This document shows positions 49,524-57,973 of a stretch of 64,000 bases of DNA, piece after piece. The stretch's first letter is position 1. Each line of letters begins with the position of its first letter. A model generated the notes under the pieces. The model was given only the letters and a program-made list of their open reading frames with translations. It had not been told where the DNA came from and searched no databases. Origin of the DNA: Microbulbifer flavimaris (GTDB lineage: Bacteria; Pseudomonadota; Gammaproteobacteria; Pseudomonadales; Cellvibrionaceae); contig NZ_LRFG02000005.1 of NCBI RefSeq assembly GCF_001641755.2, forward strand, positions 124,001-188,000, given 5' to 3'. Both the position numbers and the translations under genes were made by a program.

Positions 49524-50540
49524 TCAGGCGAGGGACTGTCCGCGATCCTTGCTGGGGCTGGTGCCGAAGTCCTCGCGGTAAGCGGAGCTGAAGTAGGCGG
49601 CGGACTGGAAGCCGCAGGAAACGGCGACTTCCAGCACGGTCATGTCGGTCTGTCGCAGCAGCTGGCGGGCGCGCTCCAGCCGCAGGCGGCGGTAAAAGCG
49701 CTTGGGTGGGGTGCCGATGTCTTTCTTGAATAGCCGCTCCAGCTCGCGGGTGGAGGTTTCGATCTGCGCGGCGATCTGCTGGATGGTCAGCGGGCTGGCA
49801 AGGTTTTGCTCCATGATTTCCACGGCCCGGATCAGCCGCCGGTTGGTGGTGGTCAGGCGGGCTCGCAGGCTCATGCGCTGGGCGTCGTCGGCACTTTGCA
49901 CATGGCTGTAGGTAAATTGCTCGGCCACCGCATTGGCCAGGGTATGGCCGTGACTGGCGCGAATCAGGTTCAGCATCATGTCCAGGCTGCTGAGCCCGCC
50001 GGCAGCGGAGACGCGGCCCTCCTCGATCATAAAGCGTTCCGGCACCACCTGAATGGTGGGAAAGCTCTCCTGGAAACTGCTGCTGGACTCCCAGTGCACG
50101 ATTGCCTTCTGGCCCTGCAGCAGGCCCGCCTTGGCCAGGATATGGGCCCCGGTATCCACGCAACCCAGGCTGACCCCGTTGGCGGACAGGCGCCGCAGCT
50201 CGTGAAAAAGGGTATCGCCAGCCCCCTCCAATGGGTCAAAGCCGGACACCACCACAACGGTCTGGTATTCGTCGGGGCAGTCCGCGAGGGCGCAGGCCGC
50301 GGGGAAGGGCATGCCGTTGGAGGCCCGCACCGGCTCGCCATCCTCGGACATAAACATGAACTCGAACAGCTGCCGCCCGGCAATACGGTTGGCGACCCGC
50401 AAGGGCTCCGAGCAACAGGCCAGAGCAAAGAAGGAAAACCCCGGCACCAGCACAAAGCCGATATGAACCGTGTTGCTGTGCCCAAACCGGGGCGGCTGGA
50501 AAGTATCCTGGGGGGCAAACTCCCGTGGATTATCGGTCAT
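49524..50540 (-). CDS. cdhR: GATase1-like AraC-family regulator, CdhR-like
   Basis: 338 residues. An N-terminal DJ-1/PfpI-type amidotransferase-like sensor domain (about 25-215; VHIGFVLVPGFSFFALACCSEPLRVANR) is joined to a C-terminal AraC pair of helix-turn-helix motifs (LTIQQIAAQIETSTRELERLF and MTVLEVAVSCGFQSAAYFSSAYR). In Pseudomonas a regulator of this type, CdhR, activates the carnitine genes. It has the same orientation as cdhC-cdhA and is divergent from the TonB receptor, with a repeat pair between them. No clear ribosome site is visible before ATG 50540. Confidence 0.88.
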   Translation of the reverse strand: MTDNPREFAPQDTFQPPRFGHSNTVHIGFVLVPGFSFFALACCSEPLRVANRIAGRQLFEFMFMSEDGEPVRASNGMPFPAACALADCPDEYQTVVVVSGFDPLEGAGDTLFHELRRLSANGVSLGCVDTGAHILAKAGLLQGQKAIVHWESSSSFQESFPTIQVVPERFMIEEGRVSAAGGLSSLDMMLNLIRASHGHTLANAVAEQFTYSHVQSADDAQRMSLRARLTTTNRRLIRAVEIMEQNLASPLTIQQIAAQIETSTRELERLFKKDIGTPPKRFYRRLRLERARQLLRQTDMTVLEVAVSCGFQSAAYFSSAYREDFGTSPSKDRGQSLA

Positions 50541-50545
50541 GTCGG

Positions 50546-50576
50546 ATTAGGTAAACAAATGATCGCATTGGGTAAA
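50546..50576. promoter_or_regulatory. Predicted CdhR operator (direct repeat)
   Basis: ATTAGGTAAA at 50546-50555 and ATTGGGTAAA at 50567-50576 are direct repeats whose starts are 21 bases apart, two turns of the helix, as AraC-family activators prefer. A candidate -10, TAGGAT, lies at 50597-50602. The second half-site would abut its -35, fitting activation of the receptor gene. The first half-site is 6 bases from the cdhR start and could allow autoregulation. Confidence 0.6.
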
Positions 50577-50671
50577 GTATAAACAGTTTCAGTCGCTAGG
50601 ATAGGCGCACTCTTTTAGAACTCTAAATTTTTATGGAACTTTTCCTGAATTCAATAAGCACTGGAACCGTA

Positions 50672-52879
50672 ATGCAAACTGCCAAGAAAGACGCCAATTC
50701 CTCGCTTGAGACCAAGCCTCTCGCCAAAGCAATTTCGACCTCTTTGGCCATCATGCTGAGCCACAGTGTAATGGCCCAAGAGGCTGGCCAGGAACAGAAG
50801 ACTACCAAGCTGGCGCTGGAAGAGGTGACGGTCACCGCGCAGCGCAAATCGCAGAATCTGCAGGACGTGCCCATTGCCGTATCCGCTTTCAGCGGCGAGG
50901 CCATGGAGCGGGGCAACATGCTGAACGTGGACGATGTATCGGCCATGACCCCAGGTTTTTCTCTCTCCACCTACAACCCGGTAACGCCGCAGCCCTACAT
51001 TCGCGGCGTTGGCACCAACTCCAGCTCCGTGGGCGACGATGCCTCCGTGGGTGTGTTTATCGACGAAGTGTACGCGGGCCGTGCCGGCGGTTACAGCGCC
51101 GATATGTTCGACGTGCAGCGTGTGGAAGTGCTGCGTGGTCCGCAGGGCTCCCTTTACGGCCGCAACGTTGCCGGGGGTGCGATCAACGTGATCACCAACA
51201 ACCCCACCGAAACCTTTGAGGCCAAAACAAAATTGACCTATGGCAACTACAACCTGGTAGAAGCCCGCGGTATGGTCAGCGGCCCACTGGCCGAGAACGT
51301 GAACGGCCGTATTGCGGTTTCCAGCCGCCAGCGCGATGGCTGGATCGAGAATGTCTCCACCGGCAATGAGCTGGCCGACCAGGACAACCTCTCCCTGCGT
51401 GGCAAGCTGGATATTACGCTGGGTGACTACACTGACCTGCTGCTGAGCGCCGACTACGCCCAGGACGAACTGGTGGGTTCCGGTGCACGTGCCATCGATG
51501 GTTACCAGGAAGTATTTGGCGTTGCCCATCCGACCGAAGGCAAGCAGGACGAGGTAGACCTGTTCTTCGACGGTGCCACCGATCGCGACATGCACGGTGT
51601 TTCCGCCAAGCTGACCCACGCCATTGGCGCAGTGGATCTGGTTTCCATCACCGCTTACCGCACCCAGGACTACACCTTCAACGATGACCTTCTGGGTCGC
51701 TACCTGGCACCGGCCAATGCGGCGCTGACCAACGATGCCACCGAAGAATCCAGCCAGTTCACCCAGGAGCTGCGCCTGCAGTCCGCCACTGACAAGCTGG
51801 ACTGGACCGCCGGTGTTTACTATTTCCAGGAAGAGGTCGAGCGTGGAGAGAGCTTTGACTCCACCCTGGTCTACGAAACCCTGGGCCTGGGTGGTCTGGG
51901 CCTGGCCTCCCGTCCGGTCTGGGATGCCTCCAACGAAACCACCAGCTATGCGGCCTTCGGTGAGGCGACCTACAACTTCACCCCGGCGTGGAGCGCCTCC
52001 CTGGGTGGTCGTTACACCTACGACCAGAAGGACTTCGCCAGCACCGCCAGCGGCGCGCCGGACCTGTTCGGCTTCCTGGCCGAGAACTACGCGGTGACTG
52101 CCGACGAGAGCTGGAGCAAGTTCACCCCGAAGGCCACCGTGACTTTCACCGCTGAAGACGGCGATATCGTTTACGCGACGCTCTCCGAAGGCTACAAGGC
52201 CGGCGGCTTCAACGGCATTGCAGCGACCGAGCAGGGCGCCACCGTGGCATTCGACCCGGAAAACGCCACCAACTACGAACTGGGCTTTAAATCCAGCATG
52301 CTGGAGCAGCGCGTGCGCCTGAACGGTGCCGTGTTCTTCCTCGACTACAGCGACCTGCAGAGCTTCACTGTCGACCTAGAAAGCGGCCGAGTGAAAACCG
52401 CCACCGGCGATGCGGAGATCAAGGGCCTGGAGCTCGAAGCCACTGCCTTCCTGACCGATGGTCTGCGCATGGGGGTGAACTACGGCTACACCGACTCCGA
52501 ATACGTGCGCTTCGAGTCGCGTCCGGAGGTGGTCGGCAATCGCCTCGCCCGCACCCCGGAGCACTCGGTATCCGCCAACATCAATTACGAGTGGCTGCTG
52601 GGTAATGGCACTGCCATTATTTTCAACACCAATGCCATGTACCAGGACGAGGTGTCCTACAGCGTCAGCAACAGCGCCGCCGCCGGAGACGACGCCCGCA
52701 CCCTGGTGAACTTCAACGCGACCTGGGACAACTACGCCGGAATGGAAGTGTCCCTGTGGGGCAAGAACCTGACCGACGAGGAGTATCGCGCGCACTCCTT
52801 CGAGCAGTCCGGTATGGCCTTCTACATCCCGGGCGAACCGTTGACCTGGGGCGTGAGCGTTACCCGGGAATTCCTCTGA
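50672..52879 (+). CDS. TonB-dependent outer-membrane receptor linked to carnitine genes
   Basis: 735 residues from ATG 50672. The signal peptide ends near VMAQ. The plug domain carries a TonB-box-like LEEVTVTAQRK, PYIRGVGTN, VEVLRGPQGSLYGRNVAGGAINVIT, and the barrel ends with Phe (VTREFL). Receptors of this class import large or scarce ligands using TonB energy. The ligand is inferred from the neighbours to be carnitine or an acylcarnitine, which is not a known receptor substrate. An ATG at 50633 adds 13 residues but has no ribosome site. GGA precedes 50672. Confidence 0.88.
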   Translation: MQTAKKDANSSLETKPLAKAISTSLAIMLSHSVMAQEAGQEQKTTKLALEEVTVTAQRKSQNLQDVPIAVSAFSGEAMERGNMLNVDDVSAMTPGFSLSTYNPVTPQPYIRGVGTNSSSVGDDASVGVFIDEVYAGRAGGYSADMFDVQRVEVLRGPQGSLYGRNVAGGAINVITNNPTETFEAKTKLTYGNYNLVEARGMVSGPLAENVNGRIAVSSRQRDGWIENVSTGNELADQDNLSLRGKLDITLGDYTDLLLSADYAQDELVGSGARAIDGYQEVFGVAHPTEGKQDEVDLFFDGATDRDMHGVSAKLTHAIGAVDLVSITAYRTQDYTFNDDLLGRYLAPANAALTNDATEESSQFTQELRLQSATDKLDWTAGVYYFQEEVERGESFDSTLVYETLGLGGLGLASRPVWDASNETTSYAAFGEATYNFTPAWSASLGGRYTYDQKDFASTASGAPDLFGFLAENYAVTADESWSKFTPKATVTFTAEDGDIVYATLSEGYKAGGFNGIAATEQGATVAFDPENATNYELGFKSSMLEQRVRLNGAVFFLDYSDLQSFTVDLESGRVKTATGDAEIKGLELEATAFLTDGLRMGVNYGYTDSEYVRFESRPEVVGNRLARTPEHSVSANINYEWLLGNGTAIIFNTNAMYQDEVSYSVSNSAAAGDDARTLVNFNATWDNYAGMEVSLWGKNLTDEEYRAHSFEQSGMAFYIPGEPLTWGVSVTREFL

Positions 52880-52894
52880 CCTGAGACTCCCGCC

Positions 52895-52923
52895 AGGGGC
52901 CCGCAGCGATGTGGGCCCCTTTT
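52895..52923 (+). terminator. Terminator after the TonB receptor gene
   Basis: AGGGGCCCGC pairs with GTGGGCCCCT around AGCGAT, followed by TTT. It is only 16 bases past the stop and 19 bases before the transporter start, so receptor and transporter levels can differ. Confidence 0.8.
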
Positions 52924-52941
52924 GTTATGCCTGGTGAAAAC

Positions 52942-54525
52942 ATGCAAATGAAATCAACCCTGCCGCGGCCGCGACTGGACCTGCCGGTATTCCTGCCGGC
53001 GTTCGGAATCGCGGTGCTGGTGGCGAGTATCCTGGTGCTGATGCCGCAGCAGGCAGAGATATGGGCGAGTGACATGATGTCATTCGTCACCGGCCAGTTC
53101 GGCTGGCTGTTCGTTATCTTCGGCTTCGGCACTTTTGTGTTTGCCCTGTGGCTGGCGTTCGGGCGCTTCGGGCAGGTGAAGCTGTCCCGCACCGATGAGC
53201 CGCCGGAATATTCCGAACTGAGCTGGGCGGCGATGATGTTCTCGGCCGGCATCGGCATTGGCCTGGTGAGCTGGTCTTTTGTCGAGCCCATCTATTACCT
53301 GTCGACACCACCGCTGAATATCGAGCCCAACTCGGCCAGTGCGGCGGAGTGGGGACATATGTACTCCCTGTTCCACTGGAGCTTCGTGCCCTGGGCGCTG
53401 TATGCGGTTCCCTCCGTGGCCGTGGCCTACATGCTGTATGTGAGCCGTCGCTCGTTCCTGCGGGTATCGGAAGTGTGCCGGCCGCTGATTGGCCGCCACG
53501 CTGATGGCTGGGCCGGCAAGGTCATCGATACACTGATTATCCTCGGTCTCATTGGCGGGGCTGGCACTTCGCTGGGCCTGGGTGTGCCGCTGGTTTCCGC
53601 ACTGACCACGTCGCTGCTGGGGATCGAAGAGTCCCTGCTTACGCAGTTGGGGGTGATCGGCCTGTGGACGCTGATTTTCGGTATCAGTGCCTACAAGGGC
53701 CTGAAAGCGGGTATCCGCATTCTCAGTGATATCAATATCTACCTGGCGGTGCTGCTGGTGCTGCTGGTGCTGCTGGCCGGGCCGACGGTATTTATCCTCA
53801 GTTTGTCCGCCAGTAGCCTGGGGCTGATGCTGGACAGCTTCACCCGTATCAGCTTCTGGCTGGACCCGATCCGCCAGGGCGGTTTTCCCGATGCCTGGAC
53901 CCTGTTCTACTGGGCCTGGTGGATTGCCTACGCCCCCCTGATGGGGCTGTTCTTTGGCCGCATTTCCCGCGGCCGCACCATCCGCCAGATGGTGCTCGGC
54001 ATCATGCTCTGGGGCAGCCTGGGTTGTATTGCCTTCCTGAGTATTTGCGGCGCTTACGCGCTGGAGCTGGAGCTATCGGGCAAGCTGGCGGTCACCGAGC
54101 TGCTGAATAGCCACGGCATCCCGGCGACTGTGGTGGCGATTGTGCAGACGCTGCCCTTCAGCCAGCTGGTGATGGCCGCGTTTACGCTGCTGAGCTTTGT
54201 GTTCCTGGCCACCACGCTGGATTCATCCGCCTACGTGCTCGCCAGTATCAGCACCCGCAACCTGTCCGGGGAGCAAGAGCCGGCCAAGGCCAACCGGCTG
54301 GCCTGGGCGTTTGCCCTGGCGATGATCGCCATCGGCCTGCTGTTTGCCAATGGCCTGGATACAGTGAAATCACTGACCATTATCCTGGCACTGCCCCTGA
54401 CCCTGATCCTGTTCCTGATTTTCCGCTCCCTGCTCAGGGCGCTGGACAATGACTTCGGCCGCCGGGTGCGCAAGACCGCGCTGGTGGTGGAAACGACCAA
54501 TGAGGAGTTGCAACAAAATGGTTAG
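52942..54525 (+). CDS. BCCT-family transporter (betaine/carnitine/choline type)
   Basis: 527 residues, 12 helices. The BCCT signature is AWTLFYWAWWIAYAPLMGLFF, in two parts with FFGRISRGRTIRQ. The Gly-rich segment MMFSAGIGIGLVSWSFVEPIYY is also typical. BCCT carriers move quaternary ammonium compounds, some by Na+/H+ symport and some by antiport. The neighbourhood points to carnitine, gamma-butyrobetaine or betaine. ATG 52942 follows the terminator. Upstream in-frame ATGs (52909, 52927) overlap or abut it and are less likely. The stop overlaps the next gene by 8 bases. Confidence 0.9.
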   Translation: MQMKSTLPRPRLDLPVFLPAFGIAVLVASILVLMPQQAEIWASDMMSFVTGQFGWLFVIFGFGTFVFALWLAFGRFGQVKLSRTDEPPEYSELSWAAMMFSAGIGIGLVSWSFVEPIYYLSTPPLNIEPNSASAAEWGHMYSLFHWSFVPWALYAVPSVAVAYMLYVSRRSFLRVSEVCRPLIGRHADGWAGKVIDTLIILGLIGGAGTSLGLGVPLVSALTTSLLGIEESLLTQLGVIGLWTLIFGISAYKGLKAGIRILSDINIYLAVLLVLLVLLAGPTVFILSLSASSLGLMLDSFTRISFWLDPIRQGGFPDAWTLFYWAWWIAYAPLMGLFFGRISRGRTIRQMVLGIMLWGSLGCIAFLSICGAYALELELSGKLAVTELLNSHGIPATVVAIVQTLPFSQLVMAAFTLLSFVFLATTLDSSAYVLASISTRNLSGEQEPAKANRLAWAFALAMIAIGLLFANGLDTVKSLTIILALPLTLILFLIFRSLLRALDNDFGRRVRKTALVVETTNEELQQNG

Positions 54526-55405
54526 ATTTTTCCTGTTACTGGTGGTGCTGTTCAGCGCCCAGGCACTGGCCACCGACAAGAGCCGTGAAGAGCTGGAAGA
54601 CGTGGTGGAAGAGGGCTCCATTGAGAGCTTTATCGCCAACGCAATTGCCCACGCGAAAGCCACCGTAAAGCCTACCACCCTGGAAGCCATCAGCGCGGAC
54701 CTGCGCCCGCACGACAAGGAATACTTCCCCGAGTCCGACAAGCCGGTACCCACCGTACTGTTTTTCCACGGCTGCAGCGGCCCCACCGCCAGCCACGAGC
54801 AGGACTGGGCCAAGCGCTTCAACGGCGAAGGCATTGGCATGATTGCGGTGGACAGTTACGCGGGCAGGGGCATTGACTGGCAGCAGGCGTGCAATATGCA
54901 GGCAATGACGCCCTGGCAGCGCTCCGCGGATATCCTCGCTACCATCGAGGACGTTAAAAACGATTCCCGCGTGGATGCAGAGCAGCTGTACGTCGCCGGC
55001 TTTTCCCACGGCGCCGTTACCATCTGGGCCGCTCTGGCACAGGCCTCTGCCAACTCCGCACCCATTGGCCTGAAAGAGTGGCCGCAAGTCGGCTTTGAAC
55101 AACACGTACAGGGCGCCTTCATGTTCTACGGCACCTGTATGCAGCCCTGGACCGTGGATGTTGATGCGGTGCAGTTCCTCGCCGAAGAAGACCGCTACAT
55201 TGAAGAGGAAGTGTGCCAGGCGTACCTGCCCAACCATCCACAGCAGGCGGGCGAGCTGACCCTGAAACTCTACGAAGGAGCCACCCACACCTTCGATCAC
55301 GCCGACCCAAACCAGGCCAATATCGAGGCGGGCTCCAAGTATGACCCGGTCGCGACCGAAGACGCCTGGCAGACCATGCTATCCATGATCAAGGGGGGCA
55401 ACTAA
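54518..55405 (+). CDS. Secreted alpha/beta hydrolase (dienelactone-hydrolase-like)
   Basis: 295 residues. A short signal peptide MVRFFLLLVVLFSAQALA is followed by an alpha/beta hydrolase core with FFHGCSG, nucleophile motif GFSHGA (Ser163) and a late His in GATHTFDHAD. GAGGAG stands before the ATG, which lies within the BCCT stop, so it is coupled to the transporter. In Pseudomonas aeruginosa the carnitine operon includes a short-chain acylcarnitine hydrolase (HocS). This gene could serve a similar purpose in the periplasm, but no sequence-specific evidence fixes the substrate. Confidence 0.85.
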   Translation: MVRFFLLLVVLFSAQALATDKSREELEDVVEEGSIESFIANAIAHAKATVKPTTLEAISADLRPHDKEYFPESDKPVPTVLFFHGCSGPTASHEQDWAKRFNGEGIGMIAVDSYAGRGIDWQQACNMQAMTPWQRSADILATIEDVKNDSRVDAEQLYVAGFSHGAVTIWAALAQASANSAPIGLKEWPQVGFEQHVQGAFMFYGTCMQPWTVDVDAVQFLAEEDRYIEEEVCQAYLPNHPQQAGELTLKLYEGATHTFDHADPNQANIEAGSKYDPVATEDAWQTMLSMIKGGN

Positions 55406-55830
55406 TGGCCGGCGTGCGTACTTTCTCCGGCGTGGCGCACACCTGGTTGTGCGACGAGATGGGGCACATGAACACCCGCAATTACGTGGGCATGTTCGAC
55501 GATGCCATGCAGCACTTCATGCTGGTACTGGGGCACAACGCCATGGTCGAAGGCCAGCGTCGCCTCGGCTGGGCCGATGTGCGGCATGAGATCGACTACA
55601 AGGCGGAAGTCCCCGAGGGCGCTCTGGTGCATGTAGAGTGCGAAGTACTGCGGGTCGGTAACAGCTCCATCACCTACCGCCAGACACTCATCCTGAGTGA
55701 AAGCAATGAGGTGGCGGCGGTGAACAAGGCCACTTCGGTGCTGTTTGACCTGAAACAGCGTTCTGCAACGTCGATACCAGATATGATGCGGGAGAGGGCA
55801 GCCCTGCGCTTGGCGGAAGATGCGGCCTGA
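55405..55830 (+). CDS. cdhB: Hotdog thioesterase, probable betainyl-CoA thioesterase
   Basis: 141 residues. A 4HBT-type hotdog fold with MNTRNYVGMFDDAMQHF, where the Asp pair occupies the catalytic helix position, and VHVECEVLRVGNSSITYRQTL. It starts one base inside the hydrolase stop. In the Pseudomonas carnitine operon a thioesterase (CdhB) releases glycine betaine from betainyl-CoA, and this gene is the obvious candidate. It ends the plus-strand operon, followed by a terminator. Confidence 0.8.
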   Translation: MAGVRTFSGVAHTWLCDEMGHMNTRNYVGMFDDAMQHFMLVLGHNAMVEGQRRLGWADVRHEIDYKAEVPEGALVHVECEVLRVGNSSITYRQTLILSESNEVAAVNKATSVLFDLKQRSATSIPDMMRERAALRLAEDAA

Positions 55831-55853
55831 ACTGGACTCGGTTCCCGATATTA

Positions 55854-55880
55854 GAGCCCCGCAATCGCGGGGTTTTTTTT
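55854..55880 (+). terminator. Rho-independent terminator of the carnitine uptake operon
   Basis: CCCCGC and GCGGGG enclose an AATC loop and are followed by eight T, 26 bases after the thioesterase stop. Confidence 0.95.
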
Positions 55881-55945
55881 GCCTGCTTCGTGCCGGCAGC
55901 CAAACGTCCGGAGTAGTTGGCTTGTTGGTAATCTTCCAAACGTGA

Positions 55946-56977
55946 CTAGCAGTAAGCCTGCGTCGGTTCCTGGACCAGGTTGGGCGTAATCACCAGGCGA
56001 TCCATCGGACTCTTTACGCCCTTGCCCCCGCGGTTCACCACATGAGTGTAAATCTCCGTGGTACTAATGTCCGAGTGGCCCAGCAGTTCCTGGATTGTCC
56101 TCAGGTCGTATCCCTCCTCCAGCAGGTGTGTGGCAAAGCTGTGTCGAAATGCATGGGCTCTGGCGGGTTTATGGATTCCGGCAGCCTTGACGGCGCAACG
56201 GATCTGTTTCGAGAGGGCAGTCGGATGCAGGTGGTGCCGGCGTACCACTCCGGTACGAGGGCAGGGACCAGGCCTCGAGGCCGGGAACAGGTATTGCCAG
56301 GCGATCTCACTAGCTGCGTTTGGGTATTTTCGGGCCAGTGCATCAGGTAAATAAACCTCTCCATAGCCGTCTGCGAGATCTTGCGCATGCAATAACTCCA
56401 CACGTCCAATCTGCCGCCTGAGATCCCCAGTCAGTGCCTGGGGCAGCATGGTTGTCCTGTCTTTGTTGCCCTTGCCAGCGCGAACAATAATGTTGTTACT
56501 CGCGAAGTCGATGTCTTTTACTCGTGATGAGAGTAACTCTGCCGATCGCAAGCCAGCGCCATAAAGCAGCTGCACCCGAAGGCGAGCGGCACCATTCAGA
56601 TAAGCCAGGATAGACGCGATCTCTGCACGACTGTAGACCACCGGTAGGCGCTGGGGGCGCTTGGCGTGCGTGAATCGCAGCCCATCTAATGGGATACCCA
56701 TAAACCGCACGTAAAGATAGACCAATGCATTGAGCACGATTCGCTGTGTTCCCACCGAGCAATCTCGACTCTCTGACAGGTAGGTCAGGAAATTCTCAAC
56801 ATCCGGCACACCCATTTCTTTGGGGTGCCGTTTTCTATGAAAAAGAATAAAGCGCCGAATCCAGTGTATGTACGTGCGCTCGGTGGTGTACGCCAACCCC
56901 GCGCCTCGCATATGTTGGCGTAGTTGATCCAGAAAGCGGACAGGTCTTTGCGGAAGCCTTCTCTTGATGTCATCCAT
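55946..56977 (-). CDS. intI: Integron integrase (tyrosine recombinase)
   Basis: 343 residues, normal for IntI. An N-terminal SAM-like core-binding domain precedes the catalytic domain with R in GAGLRSAELLSSRVKDIDF, HAFRHSFATHLLEEGYDLRTIQELLGHSDISTTEIYTHV and the terminal Tyr. The IntI-specific insertion that recognises folded attC is present: PNAASEIAWQYLFPASRPGP followed by RTGVVRRHHLHPTALSKQI. This insertion separates it from XerCD-type enzymes. It is read away from its attI and cassette, the usual integron layout. No disabling frameshift is seen, so it may be active. Confidence 0.95.
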   Translation of the reverse strand: MDDIKRRLPQRPVRFLDQLRQHMRGAGLAYTTERTYIHWIRRFILFHRKRHPKEMGVPDVENFLTYLSESRDCSVGTQRIVLNALVYLYVRFMGIPLDGLRFTHAKRPQRLPVVYSRAEIASILAYLNGAARLRVQLLYGAGLRSAELLSSRVKDIDFASNNIIVRAGKGNKDRTTMLPQALTGDLRRQIGRVELLHAQDLADGYGEVYLPDALARKYPNAASEIAWQYLFPASRPGPCPRTGVVRRHHLHPTALSKQIRCAVKAAGIHKPARAHAFRHSFATHLLEEGYDLRTIQELLGHSDISTTEIYTHVVNRGGKGVKSPMDRLVITPNLVQEPTQAYC

Positions 56978-56992
56978 AACATACCCGAAAAA

Positions 56993-57008
56993 CTGTTTAT
57001 ATATACAG
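56993..57008 (-). promoter_or_regulatory. LexA (SOS) box of intI
   Basis: CTGTTTATATATACAG fits the CTGT-N8-ACAG consensus exactly and lies 16 bases upstream of the intI start codon. In known integrons LexA represses intI through such a site, so cassette shuffling rises after DNA damage. Confidence 0.88.
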
Positions 57009-57288
57009 TAGTCCTCTTGATGAAGCTCGTCAATGCCAGGAACAACAGCCTATGGCTTGTGTTTACGGGATGGGATAGGCTAAGTAACTGATTTAGAAGG
57101 GCGAGATTTTGCAAATCCAGCCCATGAGACTGAGAAATATAGAGTCCATGGCTTCAATTCGCGGATTCTGGCCTAGACCCAAAGTTGCTAGATTGTTGTT
57201 TTTCATGGAGTTTTCACAGAGTCATCGCAGCTAAGAAGCGGGAACAATAGCCTTCTAAAACAAAAGCCAAGGGCTTATGAATAAAACT

Positions 57289-57295
57289 GTTAGGT
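57289..57295 (+). other. attI / first cassette junction core site
   Basis: GTTAGGT matches the core site GTTRRRY. It lies 312 bases upstream of the intI start and 15 bases before the first cassette ORF, which is where attI is expected. Confidence 0.7.
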
Positions 57296-57309
57296 GAGGG
57301 GCGAGCGTA

Positions 57310-57633
57310 GTGAAGCATCCACTTTTCAGTCGGGATATGGAAGACAAACTCAGTTCTTTCTTTCTGGGTGCTTCTAGCTCTTCTGTATGGTTATCTTTTG
57401 GGGTTTTGGCTTTGGCCGCGCTCATTAGCTTGTCCCTTGCTTCCATAGAGAAGGGGAGCGTATTGGAGATGTTGCTAATAGGTGTTGGCGTCACTGGAGT
57501 GTTGTTTACATGGCTATCAGCGCAGGCTCATGCGCACCAAAGGAGTTCAAAGTTTTTGGTAATTGCGATCTTTTTGGTATGGCCACTTTCATACTGGTAT
57601 CTGTTTCGTGAGAAATGGCGTGCCATCACCTAA
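57310..57633 (+). CDS. Integron cassette protein: small membrane protein of unknown function
   Basis: 107 residues, GTG start. I do not recognise it. After a polar start MKHPLFSRDMEDKL, hydrophobic segments lie at about residues 25-45, 50-68 and 82-98. The C-terminus is basic (LFREKWRAIT). The gene starts 15 bases after the core site, and its stop overlaps attC, as cassette genes commonly do. Base composition is more A+T-rich than the chromosome average here. Confidence 0.65.
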   Translation: MKHPLFSRDMEDKLSSFFLGASSSSVWLSFGVLALAALISLSLASIEKGSVLEMLLIGVGVTGVLFTWLSAQAHAHQRSSKFLVIAIFLVWPLSYWYLFREKWRAIT

Positions 57634-57708
57634 CAAGGCGCTGTTGTCGCAGCCTGAGGCTGCTGGGACGGCCAACTGCGTTGCCCGCCCCAAAGCTTGG
57701 CGTTAATC
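57628..57708 (+). other. attC recombination site of the integron cassette
   Basis: 81 bases. The left end is ACCTAAC (RYYYAAC) and the right end GTTAATC (GTTRRRY, one mismatch). Inside, TAAC-AAGGC-GCTGTTG on the left pairs with CAAAGC-TTGGC-GTTA on the right, leaving one extrahelical G, which sets the recombined strand in known attC sites. The variable middle includes the hairpin GCAGCCTGAGGCTGC. Confidence 0.88.
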
Positions 57709-57763
57709 ATATATGAGCACCAGTGCGACCAGGAAAATAGAGTAATTTGAGGGGAAGTCGAAG

Positions 57764-57955
57764 TTAAAGCGGCTTTGTGTTGTTGTTTTGGCAGGATCGC
57801 AATTCTATCTGTCATCTTATGGATGCTGCCCCAGAGTGTACAAATTGAAGAAGGTAAAGCCATATCAAGTGTTGTCGTCTCCTTCGGGGCCTAAACAAGC
57901 CTTTCACTTCTTCCGAACACCAAATTTGCTCCAAAGCCGGGCGGCCGTCCGATAA
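57764..57955 (+). pseudogene. Possible decayed cassette ORF
   Basis: An open frame of 63 codons begins after GAGGGGAAG and reads KRLCVVVLAGSQFYLSSYG, like a short signal or membrane start. However, it opens with TTA rather than a start codon, and a stop lies just upstream in the frame. It lies directly after attC. It may be a second cassette gene whose start was lost, or chance. The surrounding 57709-57973 holds nothing else. Confidence 0.25.
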
Positions 57956-57973
57956 TGAATGAGAGAGAATGAG

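Noticed and set aside
57630..57863. 77-codon minus-strand frame beside the integron cassette
   Set aside because: It runs across the attC site and lacks a ribosome site, so it is most likely chance.
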